A DNA stretch of 20,720 bases from Silene noctiflora (Eukaryota > Streptophyta > Magnoliopsida > Caryophyllales > Caryophyllaceae): the NCBI GenBank assembly GCA_009801015.1, contig VHZZ01003463.1:1-20720 (forward strand). Reading direction: 5' to 3'. Below, one piece after another: positions 19,877-20,720 of this stretch. The translations under genes and the position numbers were made by a program. The notes under the pieces are model-generated. The model searched no databases. It saw only the letters and a program-made list of their open reading frames with translations, and was not told where the DNA came from. The number at the start of each line of letters is the position of its first letter. Positions within the stretch are counted from its first letter, which is position 1.

Positions 19877-19987
19877 CGATACAAAAAATGCAAGTAAAAC
19901 GACACAATAGTCAACCATTCTCAACTAAACTAATCCGTGAAATAGAATAGTAGAGATATGAGAAATTAAATTCAAATAATAAATCAC

Positions 19988-20163
19988 CTGTACACAAATG
20001 TTCCTATATGCGGTATCTCAGTCTGAAAACAGGAAAATTTGTCGCCAATCGGAGTTTCTGTTCCATTATTACATATACTGCATGAAGAGTACACATACCT
20101 GTCCGGATTGATAACATGTGTCATTTGACCCTTGATCCACACTGTTGTACCGTCCCGAGACAT
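19988..20163 (-). pseudogene. RPA-like zinc-finger/OB-fold exon remnant
   Basis: From ATG at 20163 the frame reads TTVWIKGQMTHVINPDR, YVYSSCSICNNGTE, DKFSCFQTE and HIGTFVY, then a donor (ACAG/GTGATT). The layout matches the start of the RPA70 C-terminal DNA-binding domain: a strand with WIKG, then a zinc-finger-like loop with CxxC, then a further Cys. The fourth Cys expected after FSC is absent, so zinc binding is doubtful. No good acceptor links it to the upstream exon; AG choices at about 20180-20210 run into a stop codon. Either it starts here or the junction has decayed. Confidence 0.5.
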
Positions 20164-20257
20164 TTTTTACATTTTTTTAAAAAATTAACTAAAAGTAATA
20201 TATGGCAAAAGAAACGTAAGATAGTTTGTAATAACATACTCTTGGAACTGGTCATAC

Positions 20258-20433
20258 CTCTTGTAAACCAAGCTTAGCAATTGGTAATACCGTCCTATTA
20301 GTTTCACCAACATTTGCTTGCAAACCTTCTGCAATTCGAGTAAGAATAATTTTATGAGTATCAAACTTTGTGTCTCTATATTTTGGTTGCATCGTTCTTG
20401 ATGAAGTTACATGAACATCAAGGCCTATAATGT
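20258..20433 (-). pseudogene. Upstream exon-like segment of the RPA-like gene
   Basis: A T-rich acceptor (TTTTTTTCAAG) and a donor (CAAGAG/GTATGA) bound an open frame reading DIIGLDVHVTSSR, MQPKYRDTKFDTHKII and ANVGETNRTVLPIAKLG. Opening with D-[IV]-IG followed by a hydrophobic strand is common in plant RPA-like OB folds (DVIG). The composition and length are clearly protein-like, but the family is inferred mainly from the neighbours. It could join a minus-strand frame ending at 20481 in phase, but the intron would be only 47 bases, too short for most plant introns. Confidence 0.4.
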
Positions 20434-20589
20434 CTTGAAAAAAAAACTAGTATAATTTTACGATGTAATAAAGTATGTACCGCAGTTTACATACATATCG
20501 ATCCGGCCTTGATGTTCTACATAATCGAGAGATGAGTCGATAGGGCCAACGGCAACGAAGGTGGCAGCGTGCAAGATGCAGTAGAGGAG

Positions 20590-20720
20590 ATGGAGAACGA
20601 AGATAGAGGTGAACAAGAAGAAATTGAAGAAGAAGAAGAAGTTCATATCTCTAACACATCAGGGATGTCAAGTACTGAAGTTGAGGCGTCGCCATCAAGT
20701 GCACCTCTTAATAAGAAGAC
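20590..20720 (+). CDS. Acidic N-terminus, possible hAT-type transposase, truncated by window edge
   Basis: The frame is open from 20536 to the end of the window; the first ATG is at 20590. It reads MENEDRGEQEEIEEEEE, then a Ser/Thr-rich stretch (SNTSGMSSTEVEASPSS) and APLNKKT at the edge. An acidic, serine-rich leader followed by a basic KK patch is usual before the BED zinc finger of plant hAT (RICESLEEPER-type) transposases, but no BED residue is in view. A minus-strand frame on the same bases (20481-20646) has a Phe-rich start simply because it is antisense to the Glu run. The call rests on composition only. Confidence 0.35.
   Translation, partial: MENEDRGEQEEIEEEEEVHISNTSGMSSTEVEASPSSAPLNKK

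Larger units (their letters stand above)
17590..20433 (-). mobile_element. Helitron 3' terminal portion carrying an RPA-like pseudogene; 5' end not found
   Basis: On the minus strand the sequence ends with the hairpin CGTGCGTTGCACG (17605-17617) and, after CGGGCTTCAAA, CTAG at 17590-17593, followed by host T. This matches the 3' ends at 988 and 7289. Behind it, in the same orientation, are RPA-like coding remnants; plant autonomous Helitrons often carry RPA-like genes beside the Rep/helicase. No Rep or helicase motif is seen, so either it lies beyond 20720 or this is a deletion derivative. The 20433 boundary is only the last coding remnant, not a terminus. Confidence 0.5.

Overview
This is nuclear genomic DNA from a flowering plant, almost certainly a eudicot. 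It is AT-rich, has one spliced gene with plant-like introns, and is packed with plant transposon families (CACTA, hAT, PIF/Harbinger-like, Helitron, tRNA-derived SINE, LTR). The LTR at the left edge resembles LTRs I associate with Caryophyllales, but that is a weak impression from memory and the species cannot be fixed from the sequence.

Only one convincing, intact host gene is present: a seven-exon, plus-strand gene (9512-15814). It encodes a 522-residue WD40 protein of the RRP9/U3-55K/YAOZHE family, the U3 snoRNP protein needed for 18S pre-rRNA processing. All six splice junctions join in phase, and a telo-box lies 49 bases upstream of the ATG, as is common in plant ribosome-biogenesis genes. 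Its introns carry a hAT MITE, two copies of a second MITE family, a 29-bp tandem duplication and a patch of shuffled direct repeats.

Upstream (1-9224) is a transposon nest. In order: part of an LTR (1-276); a short Helitron (988-1710); a degraded arm of a fold-back family (about 1785); a PIF/Harbinger-like element (from 2798) split by a 1.15-kb CACTA element (3522-4668); a sister PIF/Harbinger-like element (4774-5677); a 554-bp fold-back element with 231-bp arms (5727-6280); and a hAT-like element (6426-9224). That hAT-like element was split by an insertion with 9-bp target duplications, which holds LTR-like sequence, which in turn holds another Helitron (7289-7622). This nest ends about 290 bp before the RRP9 start codon, so the promoter is short or partly transposon-derived.

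Downstream (15815-20720) there is a small unexplained coding-like patch (16252-16362) and a 170-bp hairpin MITE (17229-17398). A Helitron 3' terminus follows (17590, minus strand), with minus-strand coding remnants behind it in the same orientation (17676-20433). Those remnants look like a replication protein A C-terminal OB-fold with a zinc-finger-like motif, followed by a domain with dsRNA-binding-like layout. They carry a frameshift and a lost splice acceptor, so the copy is probably dead. A young SINE with a 19-bp target duplication sits inside. At the right edge a plus-strand acidic reading frame may be the start of a hAT-type transposase.

No CRISPR, rRNA or functional tRNA gene was seen. 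The most interesting item is the Helitron carrying an RPA-like plus dsRBD-like reading frame; I see no wholly new system.
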